From Salegentibacter sp. Hel_I_6 (GTDB lineage: Bacteria > Bacteroidota > Bacteroidia > Flavobacteriales > Flavobacteriaceae): 64,000 nucleotides of DNA. How positions within the stretch are numbered: position 1 is the stretch's first letter; every line of letters begins with the position of its first letter. The DNA lies in contig NZ_JQNQ01000001.1 of assembly GCF_000745315.1 (NCBI RefSeq), positions 992,001 to 1,056,000 of the forward strand, read 5' to 3'. This document shows positions 45,545 to 55,504 of this stretch, piece after piece. A program made the translations under genes and the position numbers. The notes below the pieces were generated by a model. That model ran no database searches and was not told the DNA's origin. It worked only from the letters and a program-made list of their open reading frames with translations.

Positions 45545-45566
45545 TTATACCCAAAATCAATAAATT

Positions 45567-45809
45567 ATGAAAAAAGTAATTTTGTTATTGTTAGCGACTT
45601 TCTCTCTTAGTTTATATAGCTGTAGAGAAAGCACCCAGGAAAAAACTGAAGATGCAGTAGAGGCTATTGGCAAAGACATCGAAGATAATGTGAATAAAGC
45701 TGGCGAAAAAGTAAAAGAAGGTGCCAAAAAAGTTGAAGAAGGCGCTAAAGATGTAGAAAGGGAAATAGATGAAGAAATTCACAACACCGATGATGTGAAT
45801 GATAACTAG
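45567..45809 (+). CDS. Small lipoprotein with LEA-like charged repeats, tandem copy 2
   Basis: An 80-residue lipoprotein: lipobox SLYSC (Cys19), then CRESTQEKTEDAVEAIGKDI as in copy 1, but the tail is a mixed Lys/Glu heptad pattern (KAGEKVKEGAKKVEEGAKDV) resembling desiccation or YtxH/LEA-like helices. Function unknown; perhaps an envelope stress protein. Its end is followed by a 24-bp perfect hairpin shared with the convergent prenyl synthase gene. Confidence 0.7.
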   Translation: MKKVILLLLATFSLSLYSCRESTQEKTEDAVEAIGKDIEDNVNKAGEKVKEGAKKVEEGAKDVEREIDEEIHNTDDVNDN

Positions 45810-45823
45810 CCAGAAACCTGATG

Positions 45824-45875
45824 AAAAATAGTCTTGTTTTTTAATAAGTAATTATTAAAAAACAAGACTATTTTT
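45824..45875. terminator. Bidirectional terminator with a perfect 24-bp stem
   Basis: Arms 45824-45847 and 45852-45875 are exact complements around a 4-nt loop GTAA; each arm begins or ends in A/T runs, so it works on both strands. The stop codon of the prenyl synthase gene (45868-45870) lies inside the right arm. Confidence 0.92.
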
Positions 45876-46845
45876 TGCGTTCTATTACATAGTTCACCAT
45901 TAACTCTAAAGAATCTCGATAAGATGAATCTGGGTATTCTTCTAAGAGTACCATAGCTTCCTGCTGAAATTCTTCCATACGCTTTACCGCATAATCAAGC
46001 CCCCCTTTATCTTTCACAAACTGGATTACCTCTTTTACCCGCTTTTTGTCCTTATTGTGATTTTTAACCGAATTGATCACCCAATCTTTTTCTTTTTTAG
46101 TCGAATTATTCAGGGCATAGATCAAAGGCAAGGTCATTTTTTGTTCTTTGATATCAATACCGGTAGGTTTTCCTATCTTTTCATCCCCATAATCAAAAAG
46201 ATCATCTTTTATTTGAAAAGCCATTCCTATAAGTTCTCCAAAACGTCGCATTTTTGCGACAGCATCAGATTCCGGTTTTACTGAAGCGGCACCCAAACTG
46301 CAACAAGCGGCAATAAGTGTAGCTGTTTTTTGCCGAATAATATCATAATAAACGGTTTCGGTAATATCTAAACGCCTGGCTTTTTCAATTTGCAAAAGCT
46401 CACCTTCGCTCATTTCCCTAACGGCTACTGAGATAATTTTTAGCAGGTCAAAATCATTATTGTCTATGGAAAGTAATAAACCTTTAGAAAGTAAATAATC
46501 GCCCACTAAAACGGCAATTTTATTTTTCCACAATGCATTTATACTGAAAAATCCACGACGGCGGTTAGAGTCATCTACCACATCATCGTGCACTAAAGTG
46601 GCAGTATGAATAAGCTCAATAACTGCAGCCCCGCGATAAGTACGCTCGTTCACATTCCCGTTTGAAACCATTTTGGCTACCAGGAATACAAACATAGGAC
46701 GCATTTGTTTCCCTTTACGGTTTACAATATAATGCGTAATTCTATTAAGCAGCGCAACCTGGGAAGACATAGATTCCAGGAACTTTTTTTCAAAAAGTTC
46801 CATCTCTTTCTCAACCGGAAGTTTTATTTGGGAAATTACTTTCAT
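45868..46845 (-). CDS. ispB: Polyprenyl diphosphate synthase (long chain)
   Basis: Trans-isoprenyl diphosphate synthase, 325 residues, which extends farnesyl or geranyl diphosphate with IPP to make the quinone side chain (probably menaquinone). Both Asp-rich motifs are present: FARM HDDVVDD at about 89-95 and SARM KDDLFDYGD. Also present: GKQMRPM and the GKPTGIDI loop. The chain length cannot be read. The gene name is by family resemblance to ispB. It ends in the shared hairpin. Confidence 0.9.
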   Translation of the reverse strand: MKVISQIKLPVEKEMELFEKKFLESMSSQVALLNRITHYIVNRKGKQMRPMFVFLVAKMVSNGNVNERTYRGAAVIELIHTATLVHDDVVDDSNRRRGFFSINALWKNKIAVLVGDYLLSKGLLLSIDNNDFDLLKIISVAVREMSEGELLQIEKARRLDITETVYYDIIRQKTATLIAACCSLGAASVKPESDAVAKMRRFGELIGMAFQIKDDLFDYGDEKIGKPTGIDIKEQKMTLPLIYALNNSTKKEKDWVINSVKNHNKDKKRVKEVIQFVKDKGGLDYAVKRMEEFQQEAMVLLEEYPDSSYRDSLELMVNYVIERKK

Positions 46846-46922
46846 AAAGCCACCAAAGATAATTATTTATAGACAATATTCAGTGGTGGTTTGTCTTTCT
46901 AAATAAAGTAATTAAAGAGCAG

Positions 46923-47966
46923 TTAAGCCGATTTATTAGCCAACTGGCCACAAGCAGCATCAATATCCTTTCCACGAGAACGTCTCACGGTTACTGTAAT
47001 ACCATTTCGCTCTAAAATTTGCTGGTACATATCTGTAGCATTAGAAGAGGCTTGTTGGAAATTCCCGTCGTCTATAGGGTTATATTCAATCAAATTCACC
47101 TTACAGGGCACATAATTGCAAAAGCGCACCAGGGCTTCAGCATCCTTGCGGGTGTCGTTAATATCTTTCCAAACAATATATTCGTAAGTGATTCGGCTTT
47201 TAGTTTTAGAATACCAATATTCTAAAGCTTCCCGAAGATCATCTAAAGGAAAAGTTTCATTAAATGGCATTATTTGCGTTCGCACTTCATCTATTGCCGA
47301 ATGCAGGGAAACTGCTAATTTTATTTTAGCCTCATAATCAGCTAATTTTTTAATCATTTTTGGAACTCCTGAGGTAGAAATAGTAATTCGCTTGGGAGAC
47401 ATACCCAAACCTTCTGGGGAAGTGATCTTTTCTACCGCTTTCATTACGTTATTGTAATTCATAAGCGGCTCTCCCATTCCCATAAAAACAATATTGCTAA
47501 GCGGCCGGTCAAAATACAGGCGGCTTTCATTGTCTATTGCAACTACCTGATCATAAATTTCATCTGGATTCAGGTTTCGCATTCTTTTAAGCTTAGCCGT
47601 AGCACAAAATTGGCAATCTAAACTACAACCTACCTGTGAAGAAACACAAGCGGTGGTCCTACTCGCTGTGGGAATTAAAACCGATTCTACTGTGAGTTGA
47701 TCGTGTAACTTTACGGCATTTTTAATTGTGCCATCGCTACTACGTTGCATCCGGTCTACCCGAATATGATTAATTACAAAATTCTCGTCCAGCATTTCAC
47801 GGGTAGCTTTAGAGATATTGGTCATAGCCTCAAAACTATGCGCGCCTTTATTCCAAAGCCATTCATAAACCTGACTTCCGCGGAAAGATTTATCGCCATT
47901 GGATACAAAAAATTCCTGCAGTTGTGCTTTGGTAAGTGCCCGTATGTCTTTCTTCTTATTTTTCAC
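46923..47966 (-). CDS. rlmN: Dual-specificity RNA methyltransferase RlmN
   Basis: Radical SAM enzyme that methylates C2 of A2503 in 23S rRNA and A37 in tRNA. 347 residues: CSLDCQFCATA (C-x3-C-x2-C), FMGMGEPLMNY, TISTSGVP and the C-terminal region with the methyl-carrying Cys (IDAACGQLA). Normal length. Confidence 0.96.
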   Translation of the reverse strand: MKNKKKDIRALTKAQLQEFFVSNGDKSFRGSQVYEWLWNKGAHSFEAMTNISKATREMLDENFVINHIRVDRMQRSSDGTIKNAVKLHDQLTVESVLIPTASRTTACVSSQVGCSLDCQFCATAKLKRMRNLNPDEIYDQVVAIDNESRLYFDRPLSNIVFMGMGEPLMNYNNVMKAVEKITSPEGLGMSPKRITISTSGVPKMIKKLADYEAKIKLAVSLHSAIDEVRTQIMPFNETFPLDDLREALEYWYSKTKSRITYEYIVWKDINDTRKDAEALVRFCNYVPCKVNLIEYNPIDDGNFQQASSNATDMYQQILERNGITVTVRRSRGKDIDAACGQLANKSA

Positions 47967-48045
47967 GCTGCAAAAGTATGAAGAATTAAAGGATTTTTAA
48001 GTTAAGCTGAAGCTAAGTGTTTTAATTTCTGAACTTAAGCTAAAG

Positions 48046-48083
48046 AAAAAGCCACAACTTAATCTTATAAGCTGTGGCTTTTT
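48046..48083 (-). terminator. Intrinsic terminator downstream of queA
   Basis: AAAAAGCCACA (48046-48056) pairs with TGTGGCTTTTT (48073-48083) and gives a T-run on the minus strand. Closes the queA transcript before rlmN. Confidence 0.85.
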
Positions 48084-48104
48084 AATATAAATTCTTTTTA
48101 GAAA

Positions 48105-49154
48105 CTAGATAATCAACATCGCATCTCCATAAGTATAGAAACGGTATTTTTCTTTTACCGCTTCCTCATAAGCACGTTTCATAAAATCGTGACCAGCAAA
48201 GGCCGAGATCATCATAAGGAGTGTAGATTTTGGGGTATGGAAATTAGTGATCATACAGTTTGCAATACTAAAATCGTAAGGAGGAAAAATGAATTTATTG
48301 GTCCAACCACTAAACTCATTTAAAGTATGGTTTGAAGAAACTGCGCTTTCCATAACACGCATTACGGTAGTACCTACAGCACAAACTCTCCTGTTTTCGC
48401 GTTTCGCTTTATTAATAGTTTCAGTGGCTTTCCTTTCAATAAAAGCCTCTTCGCTATCCATTTTATGTTTGCTAAGGTCTTCTACCTCAACCGGGCTAAA
48501 AGTTCCTAAACCAACATGTAAGGTAACTTCAGCAAAATCTACTCCTTTAATTTCTAAACGCTTTAAAAGATGTTTAGAAAAATGAAGTCCAGCCGTTGGT
48601 GCCGCTACAGCTCCTTCTTCCTTGGCATAAATTGTTTGGTAACGTTCCTGGTCTTCAGGTTGTACCTCACGTTTTATATATTTTGGAAGTGGAGTTTCCC
48701 CAAGTTCCTTCAATTTCATTCTGAAATCTTCGTAAGAACCGTCATAAAGAAAACGAAGTGTTCTTCCGCGAGAAGTAGTGTTATCTATAACTTCAGCTAC
48801 TAAACTTTCGTCATCACCAAAGTAAAGTTTATTCCCGATTCTAATTTTTCTTGCAGGATCTACAAGTACATCCCAAAGTTTAGTTTCAGGATTTAATTCT
48901 CTTAATAGGAATACTTCAATCCGCGCACCGGTTTTCTCTTTATTTCCATATAAACGTGCCGGAAAAACCTTGGTATTGTTCAATACCATAACATCTTCTG
49001 GCTCGAAATAATCTAGAATATCTTTGAATTGTTTGTGCTCAATTGTTTGTTCTTTTCGGTTAAGAACCATAAGCCTTGCTTCATCCCTGTTCTCTGAAGG
49101 ATACTCGGCCAAAAGTTCATCCGGAAGTTCAAAATTGAAGTGTGAAAGTTTCAT
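48105..49154 (-). CDS. queA: tRNA preQ1(34) S-adenosylmethionine ribosyltransferase-isomerase
   Basis: Transfers the ribosyl group of SAM to preQ1 in tRNA to give epoxyqueuosine, in queuosine synthesis. About 349 residues with the family start [42 protein letters not shown] and the C-terminal [17 protein letters not shown] start at the ATG at 49154 because QueA usually begins MKLS; the ATG two codons earlier (49160) is possible. Confidence 0.96.
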   Translation of the reverse strand: MKLSHFNFELPDELLAEYPSENRDEARLMVLNRKEQTIEHKQFKDILDYFEPEDVMVLNNTKVFPARLYGNKEKTGARIEVFLLRELNPETKLWDVLVDPARKIRIGNKLYFGDDESLVAEVIDNTTSRGRTLRFLYDGSYEDFRMKLKELGETPLPKYIKREVQPEDQERYQTIYAKEEGAVAAPTAGLHFSKHLLKRLEIKGVDFAEVTLHVGLGTFSPVEVEDLSKHKMDSEEAFIERKATETINKAKRENRRVCAVGTTVMRVMESAVSSNHTLNEFSGWTNKFIFPPYDFSIANCMITNFHTPKSTLLMMISAFAGHDFMKRAYEEAVKEKYRFYTYGDAMLII

Positions 49155-49241
49155 TCCCATAATTGAATTTTTAGAAGCGGCAAATATACAATCTCAAGGT
49201 AGGGGTTGTCAAGTATTTAACGGTTTATTTAAAAAAGTCTT

Positions 49242-50471
49242 TTAAATTGAAGTTTTTTCAACCTCGAAATTGAGTTTTTGAAAATCTTCCCAAAATCCGG
49301 GATAGGATTTTGAAACAACTTCAGCCTCTTCTATTTCAAAGGGAACTTTAAGTGCAAGTGGCGCAAAAGCCATCGCCATACGATGATCATTATAAGTAGC
49401 TACCGAAACATTCTTTGAAAAATTTTCCTCTGGAAAAAGTTCCAGGCTATCCTGATTCACCTCAACTCTACTACCAAATTTTTCAATTTCGGTTTTTAAA
49501 GCTTCCAGCCTATCTGTCTCCTTAATTTTTAAAGTGTGCAAACCGGTTAAATAACAAGGCACGTTTAAAGCTAAACAGGTCACCGCTATAGTTTGAGCGA
49601 TATCGGGAGAGTTTTGAAGGTTTTCTTCTATCTGTTTTGGTTTACTACCCGGGCGTTTTTCTAAAATAATATGATCGTCTTCAAATTTAGTAGTAACTCC
49701 AAATTGCTTATAGATTTCAGCAAGACAGGAATCACCCTGCAAACTTGTTTTCCTATAAGTACTCAACCTAAGATCGGCAGATTCACATATTGCTGCCAAA
49801 CTATAATAATAAGAAGCAGAACTCCAATCTGATTCTACTGCCAAAGTTCGTTTTTCTAAGCTTTGAACGGGCTGAATTTTAATTGAATTTCCCTCAAAAA
49901 TGCCTTGCACACCTGCGCGTTGTAGAATTTCTAAAGTCATTTTTATATAAGGCGTAGAAGTGATCTTACCTTCCAGATTAATTTCGAGACCCTTTGGCAA
50001 AGAAGGCGCGATAAGCATTAATGCTGAAATATACTGGCTGCTAATATTGGCTGCTAAACTTACTGATTCAGTCTCTAACTTTTTCCCTTTAATTCTAATT
50101 GGTGGATAACCTTCGTTCTTTTCATAAGAAATATCGGCTCCCATTTTTCTTAACGCATCAACCAATAATTTTACGGGACGCTCGGTCATTCTTTTACTTC
50201 CGGTTAAAACTACTTCCCTGCCCTGTTGGGTTGAGAAATAAGCAGTCAAAAACCGCATTGCAGTACCGGCGTGATGAATATCTATTAATTCATCTTCGCT
50301 CTCCAGTGCCTTTTGCAAATAATGTGTATCATCACTATTAGAAAGGTTACTAATCTTTAAGCCAGGATATAAAGCCTGAAGAATTAGCAAGCGATTAGAT
50401 TCACTTTTAGAACCGGTAACTTTAATATTACCCTTGAGATGCTTTTTTGTATTTAATATCTTTAAATTCAT
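49242..50471 (-). CDS. aroA: 3-phosphoshikimate 1-carboxyvinyltransferase (EPSP synthase)
   Basis: Sixth step of the shikimate pathway: shikimate-3-phosphate plus PEP gives EPSP. 409 residues with GSKSESNRLLIL, HAGTAMRFLTAYF, GSKRMTERPV, SDWSSASYYYS, ESDAD-type and NDHRMAMAFAPL motifs. Catalytic Lys, Arg and Asp/Glu positions look intact. It lies apart from the Phe/Tyr operon. The gap to the next gene (queA) has no RNA element that I see. Confidence 0.95.
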   Translation of the reverse strand: MNLKILNTKKHLKGNIKVTGSKSESNRLLILQALYPGLKISNLSNSDDTHYLQKALESEDELIDIHHAGTAMRFLTAYFSTQQGREVVLTGSKRMTERPVKLLVDALRKMGADISYEKNEGYPPIRIKGKKLETESVSLAANISSQYISALMLIAPSLPKGLEINLEGKITSTPYIKMTLEILQRAGVQGIFEGNSIKIQPVQSLEKRTLAVESDWSSASYYYSLAAICESADLRLSTYRKTSLQGDSCLAEIYKQFGVTTKFEDDHIILEKRPGSKPKQIEENLQNSPDIAQTIAVTCLALNVPCYLTGLHTLKIKETDRLEALKTEIEKFGSRVEVNQDSLELFPEENFSKNVSVATYNDHRMAMAFAPLALKVPFEIEEAEVVSKSYPGFWEDFQKLNFEVEKTSI

Positions 50472-50483
50472 TAATTGCCTTTA

Positions 50484-50747
50484 TTAATTTCCAGCATCTT
50501 TCTTCTGTTTTGCCCTAAACTGCCCAAAGGAAATAATGAATCCATAAGCAAAAGCGGCAAGTAACTGCCCCGCAATAAACCGAAATAGCTTTCCATCTTC
50601 GGTACGTTCAGCAAAAAAGGTTTTAAAATGAAATCCGCCATATTCAAACAGCATACTTACTACATCATAGACAATAAGAAAGCTTATACCAAGCAACAAA
50701 ACCGACTTCCAAAAAGCTCTTTGCGAAATCATCTCTTTGAACTTCAT
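50484..50747 (-). CDS. Small inner-membrane protein, function unknown
   Basis: An 87-residue protein with two hydrophobic segments (about 12-34, VLLLGISFLIVYDVVSMLF, and 57-75, FIAGQLLAAFAYGFIISFG) and a Lys-rich C-terminal end. No family recognised. It sits between the MazG-like gene (its start overlaps that gene's stop by one base) and aroA. Confidence 0.7.
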   Translation of the reverse strand: MKFKEMISQRAFWKSVLLLGISFLIVYDVVSMLFEYGGFHFKTFFAERTEDGKLFRFIAGQLLAAFAYGFIISFGQFRAKQKKDAGN

Positions 50748-51073
50748 TATTTTAACTTTTGGTTATTATGATGCCTGTCGTGATCTCTTTTTGTTTTAAG
50801 ATCTAATTTTTTATCAAAAGCTTCCTGCAAATTAACCCCGGTTTGATTGGCAAGACATAGCACTACAAACATTACGTCTGCAAGCTCTTCTCCAAGATCT
50901 TTTTCTTTATCAGATTCTTTTTCGCTTTGCTCCCCATACCGGCGTGCAATAATCCTTGCCACTTCGCCTACTTCTTCGGTAAGCTGTGCCATATTGGTAA
51001 GCTCATTGAAATATCGAACTCCGTGTTCTTTGATCCAGTCGTCTACAGCTTTTTGAGCGTTTTCTATGTCCAT
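50747..51073 (-). CDS. MazG-like nucleotide pyrophosphohydrolase
   Basis: A 108-residue all-alpha NTP pyrophosphohydrolase with the metal motifs LTEEVGEVAR (about 30-39) and DLGEELADVMFVVLC. It probably removes abnormal nucleotides. Not full-length MazG; the single domain is typical for this branch. Start overlaps no upstream gene; its stop shares a base with the membrane-protein gene. Confidence 0.87.
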   Translation of the reverse strand: MDIENAQKAVDDWIKEHGVRYFNELTNMAQLTEEVGEVARIIARRYGEQSEKESDKEKDLGEELADVMFVVLCLANQTGVNLQEAFDKKLDLKTKRDHDRHHNNQKLK

Positions 51074-51081
51074 TTTCCGTC

Positions 51082-53094
51082 TTAAGATTTTGACAAAACT
51101 ATAGCTTCTGAATGTTTATTTACCATTTCACCGTAGAAATTTTTAAGCCCTTCATAATCTTGTGAAGTGTAAACCATATTATTCATATCTAAAGAAGATT
51201 CTATCCTTAAGAATTTTCCGTTTAAGGCAACTACAAATTTAAATACTCCGGTTCCATTTTTGAGCTCTACTATAGCACTCTCGGGTAAAGACTCTACTTC
51301 GTAACCATCGGGAATAAGCAGATTTATTGTTTTACTCTCGGTGGAAGGAAAATCGAAAAATATAGGATAACTGCGTTCCTCGCCCTTAAAAGGATTTTCG
51401 TTGAGCCCGGCAAAAACCATAGGTTTAAAATAGATTTTGCCATTTATCGTTTCCATCGCATCTTTTAATTCGAAGTTATAACTCTGCTTAATGGTTTTTC
51501 CAATAGCCTTCTCATTTGAAATAGCTACCTCAGAAATAAGAATATTTCCTTTATCTTTTTCAAGAACCTGCACATATTCCTTAGGCGCTAAGCCCAGGTA
51601 ATTATCTCTAAAGTTTTTAGCATACAAACCATTGATATTCCTTACAGATTTTCCTTTTATAACCATCTGCTCATCAAATTGCATATTAAGCATGGTGTTA
51701 TTCTGTGATTTTACGGTAGGCATCAAATTTACCCAATCTGAAGATCCATCTTCTCTTATAATTCTTCCCTGCCAATTCATAGCTCTCTCTGGCAGCTCGC
51801 CTATAGCCACGTTTTTATCGGTTGCATCAAGTAAAATAGTATTATCCTGATTTTCAACCGCTGCTATTACATAATTAAACCCGTTTCTGGTAGGGTATAT
51901 CGGGATACCGTGAGACCTGGTACTCACAAGAACAGGATTGGCGTTAAAACCAGCATATCTTAACATACTCACTAACATAAGATTTACATCCCCGGTATTT
52001 CCTTCTCCATTTTTATATGCTGCTTTTACCCCGCTTTCTGCCTGGAAACCTATAAAATCGTTCCAGGTCATTTTACTTTTTACATAGTTAAAAAGCTTTT
52101 GCAATTTCTCTGTATTATTCTGTGTTTGCGCAAGTAATTCGTCAATATCCTTATCAAAAAAATTGCTCCTATTCACCTCTTGTTTGAGCCCAGCATCATT
52201 ATAAATGCTTTTTGCCACTCCCTCCCAGGTTTGTGAATAGTTTTCAATTGGATCATCTGGAAACTTGGTATATTGTAATTCCCAACGTAAATAAGCCGCG
52301 TAATTTTGAAGATAATCTACATATATTTCCTGCTTTAGAGGAGGTATCTCATCTCGCTTAAAGCTATAAATATCCTGCATATAATTCACACTTCTTTCGT
52401 TGTAATTGGTTTTTACCACGCGATCACCAGTTCTGCTTTTTTGCATATACCTATAGGTGAAATTTTCCCTTGTTTTATCTATTGGAAAAACAATTGGGGA
52501 ATAGGGGTTATAATGCATTCTGAAACCAAAAAATTCAGGTATTTTTAATTCTGCCTCTAACCTGTTCACGGGGATATCAAATTGAAGCGGCACATCGTCT
52601 ATCGAGGTAAGAAAAGGGGAACGTATAGTATACGTATATTCTATCACACTACCTTCAGTTACCGCTGGCATTGTGAATTTGGTTTTTAAAGTGTATTTAT
52701 TGGTTTCCTCATGAAAAATCCCATTATTTTTAAGTTTTTCATCTACAAGTTTCCCTTCAATTAAATTATAAGTATAGCCTTTGATATTTCCTATCTCTTC
52801 CTTCTTCATCCCATTAGTGTAGGCACTAATAGTTTTATTAGCCCAATCAAAACCTTCTTTATTATAAATCTTAATTCGCTCGTGAATTTCGGTAACCAGG
52901 GTTAAACCTTTGTTTTTAGTTATCTCATAAAAAACATTATGCTCTCTGAACAATACTGCTGCATTGGCTTCTTTAAATTTGGGATGTTCTTTTTCAAGCA
53001 CTTCCTCTTTGGAAACCTTACCGAATTTGAAATCCTGTGCCTGAAGCAAACACACTGAGAATAAACTGATGATAAAAAAGTAAAAATGTTTCAT
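51082..53094 (-). CDS. DUF3857/transglutaminase-like protein lacking the nucleophile Cys
   Basis: Exported 670-residue protein: signal about 1-19, a DUF3857 N-domain and a transglutaminase-like core. Where the family usually has a Cys (in G-x-C-x-D/E-x-N) this protein has GEGNTGDVNLMLVSML, with Thr at the Cys position. It keeps NPVLVSTRSHGIPIYPTR and LLDATD. It therefore may be a non-catalytic protein, perhaps a binding partner of the neighbour at 53101-54999, which retains the Cys. It is co-directional with it, 6 bp apart. Confidence 0.82.
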   Translation of the reverse strand: MKHFYFFIISLFSVCLLQAQDFKFGKVSKEEVLEKEHPKFKEANAAVLFREHNVFYEITKNKGLTLVTEIHERIKIYNKEGFDWANKTISAYTNGMKKEEIGNIKGYTYNLIEGKLVDEKLKNNGIFHEETNKYTLKTKFTMPAVTEGSVIEYTYTIRSPFLTSIDDVPLQFDIPVNRLEAELKIPEFFGFRMHYNPYSPIVFPIDKTRENFTYRYMQKSRTGDRVVKTNYNERSVNYMQDIYSFKRDEIPPLKQEIYVDYLQNYAAYLRWELQYTKFPDDPIENYSQTWEGVAKSIYNDAGLKQEVNRSNFFDKDIDELLAQTQNNTEKLQKLFNYVKSKMTWNDFIGFQAESGVKAAYKNGEGNTGDVNLMLVSMLRYAGFNANPVLVSTRSHGIPIYPTRNGFNYVIAAVENQDNTILLDATDKNVAIGELPERAMNWQGRIIREDGSSDWVNLMPTVKSQNNTMLNMQFDEQMVIKGKSVRNINGLYAKNFRDNYLGLAPKEYVQVLEKDKGNILISEVAISNEKAIGKTIKQSYNFELKDAMETINGKIYFKPMVFAGLNENPFKGEERSYPIFFDFPSTESKTINLLIPDGYEVESLPESAIVELKNGTGVFKFVVALNGKFLRIESSLDMNNMVYTSQDYEGLKNFYGEMVNKHSEAIVLSKS

Positions 53095-53100
53095 AATAGA

Positions 53101-54999
53101 TTAATTACTGGCTAATACTGCTTTTTGATTTGAATAAGATTTTATTTGATGCATAAATTTGCGATAGGAATTATATTTTGTGCTATCCCAATTCCCTTCG
53201 TTTAAAACCAAAAGTCTTTCTACATTTAGCCCCGTGCCGTCAATCGTGGTTTTAATAGTAAAGTTTCCGAATTCATTTTCAATGTTAACCGGCTCCGGAA
53301 TGGACTCAACTATATAACCTTTCGGTAATTGAAATTTGAAAGCATCTTTAAAAGTTTCTCCTCTTTCTATTACTAGCGGAAGAATTCTGTTTTCATTTCT
53401 AGGTAAATTGAAGGTTTTTGCCTGTAGAAAATTAACGGGTAATAACAATCTTTTCCCAGCCTTTGAAGCTAATTTGTTTCCTTTAATTTCTAAATTTTCA
53501 GTAAAAACAATTGAATCTCTATTATTTTCAAAAGCAATTTTACTGAACTCCAATTCTTTTAAATGCCCCCAATTTTCACGATAAAATATTTTTTGATGCT
53601 CTTCTTTCATATTGCTAATTCCATAAGAATCTCCATAAGGAACGCCAGAATTTTTTCGAATAACTGCTGCAGTGAATCCTCCACTCTCGTTTAACTGAAT
53701 TTCAGTTATGCTCTCCTTAAGATTTGATTGGGTGTTATAAATAGGAGTACTCGTAATTTCGCCGCCTTCAGGGGTTATTTTTAGTACTTTTCTATTATCG
53801 GTAAAATCGCCTAAATAGTTAAATGGTGTAGATTGGCTGGTACATTCCAGCCATATTTCCTCTTCTTCCAGGGGTAAATTTAAAATCACATGGTTTCCTT
53901 GCATTGAAGCAAAATCGGGATCTATATTTTCTTTATCACCTCCATAAACCACCGTATAATATGATGAGATATTTTGAGATTCCAGAAGGGCTTTAGTATA
54001 ATTGGTAAGCGCTTTACAATCGCCATAGCCAAGCTCATCAACCTGGGTAGCATTCATTGGTTCCCAACCACCAATTCCCAATTGCACGCTTATATAACGC
54101 GTATTTTCCTGAACGTAATTATAAATTATTTCTGCCTTTTCTCTATCGGTATCGGCACTTGCGGTAAGCTCATTTATTTTTAAAATGGTTTCCTGCGGAA
54201 GTTCAGTTTTTCCATTCAGCAAATAATCATATTGCCATTTCCCTAATTCTCTCCAATTTGAAGCTTTCCCAGTCACGCCAACCAAAGCAAACTCATTTAA
54301 TGCCACTAAAACCTGCGGACTATAGTTGGAAAGATCAGGGCTCAAATATTCATTTTTAACTGCAGAAATATTCTTTGCTTCATAAAATAATTCTGAATCT
54401 GAATTATTCTTTTTTAGATCTAAATCTTCAAGATTCCTTTCTTCATATCTTAATGGGATGGCCTTAGGATTCAGCAATTTATAAGAAGTATTTTCTATGC
54501 TAAGGTTATAACTCCCTAGAGGTTTCCAGGGTTGAAGAAAAATGGTAGAATTTGTCTCTACCTCACTTTCGTAAGCGATGGTGATTGGATAATCTTTAAT
54601 TGTATAATTTAAATGACTAAGCCGATTATCACTATACAATGTCCCTGAACCAACCAGACTGCGATCCTGAAAATCTCGTTTTTTTATTTTATCAATTTCT
54701 TCTCCCAGGCTATTGTAAACCACAACTTGCTGATCCTTAATTTTTATATTATCATCATAAAAATCGTAGGCTTGCGCGTGTTGTTCCCCATATTTATTCA
54801 ACACGGTAACTACACGCTGCGTCTTGATCTTCATCTTATCTATAGAAAGAATAGATATTTCTATAGATTCATTTCTAACAATAGCATTTGCATTGGAAAG
54901 TAAGTTGGGATCAATGGAGAAAATAGCATAATCCTGACTATAAATAATGGTAGTACCTATTTGAAAAAATAAAAATAGGGCTAATAAAATCTTGCGCAT
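53101..54999 (-). CDS. DUF3857 domain transglutaminase-like protein
   Basis: Exported 632-residue protein: signal about 1-21, a DUF3857 region (about 55-220) and a transglutaminase-like core with the nucleophile Cys in ELGYGDCKALTNY, a His in GNHVILNLP and WLECTSQSTPFNY. The activity on peptides or cell-wall components is not known. It is paired with a catalytically altered relative next to it, suggesting they act together. Confidence 0.85.
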   Translation of the reverse strand: MRKILLALFLFFQIGTTIIYSQDYAIFSIDPNLLSNANAIVRNESIEISILSIDKMKIKTQRVVTVLNKYGEQHAQAYDFYDDNIKIKDQQVVVYNSLGEEIDKIKKRDFQDRSLVGSGTLYSDNRLSHLNYTIKDYPITIAYESEVETNSTIFLQPWKPLGSYNLSIENTSYKLLNPKAIPLRYEERNLEDLDLKKNNSDSELFYEAKNISAVKNEYLSPDLSNYSPQVLVALNEFALVGVTGKASNWRELGKWQYDYLLNGKTELPQETILKINELTASADTDREKAEIIYNYVQENTRYISVQLGIGGWEPMNATQVDELGYGDCKALTNYTKALLESQNISSYYTVVYGGDKENIDPDFASMQGNHVILNLPLEEEEIWLECTSQSTPFNYLGDFTDNRKVLKITPEGGEITSTPIYNTQSNLKESITEIQLNESGGFTAAVIRKNSGVPYGDSYGISNMKEEHQKIFYRENWGHLKELEFSKIAFENNRDSIVFTENLEIKGNKLASKAGKRLLLPVNFLQAKTFNLPRNENRILPLVIERGETFKDAFKFQLPKGYIVESIPEPVNIENEFGNFTIKTTIDGTGLNVERLLVLNEGNWDSTKYNSYRKFMHQIKSYSNQKAVLASN

Positions 55000-55051
55000 T
55001 TATCTAAAGAGATGAAGTTTAGGGTCGCAAGATATAAATTTTTAACTAATT

Positions 55052-55504
55052 TTAACTTTTATCTTTAGAATCTATTAAGATTGTTACCGGCCCATCATTA
55101 ATTAATTCCACTTTCATATCTGCACCAAACTCTCCAGTCCCTACCGGTTTTCCTAAAGATTTTTCCAGTTTTTCAATAAATTTCTTATAAAGCGGAATAG
55201 CAATATCAGGTTTTGCTGCTTTTATAAAACTTGGGCGGTTTCCTTTTTTTGTAGACGCGTGCAAGGTAAACTGACTCACCACAATGGCATCACCATCTAT
55301 GTCTAATAAAGAAAGATTCATGGCATCATTTTCATCATTAAAAATGCGCATTTTCACTATCTTATTACAAAGCCAGTCTATATCTTCCTGTGTATCTTCT
55401 GTCTCAATTCCCAGTAAAATTAAAAGACCTTCACGCATTACAGCATTAATCTCGTGATTTATTTGCACTGAAGCTTTTGAAACCCGTTGTAAAACTACTC
55501 TCAT
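55052..55504 (-). CDS. dtd: D-aminoacyl-tRNA deacylase
   Basis: Removes D-amino acids wrongly attached to tRNA. 150 residues with the active-site SQFTLHASTKKGNRPSF block and NDGPVTILID near the C-terminus. Its start overlaps the rsgA stop by 4 bp. Confidence 0.95.
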   Translation of the reverse strand: MRVVLQRVSKASVQINHEINAVMREGLLILLGIETEDTQEDIDWLCNKIVKMRIFNDENDAMNLSLLDIDGDAIVVSQFTLHASTKKGNRPSFIKAAKPDIAIPLYKKFIEKLEKSLGKPVGTGEFGADMKVELINDGPVTILIDSKDKS

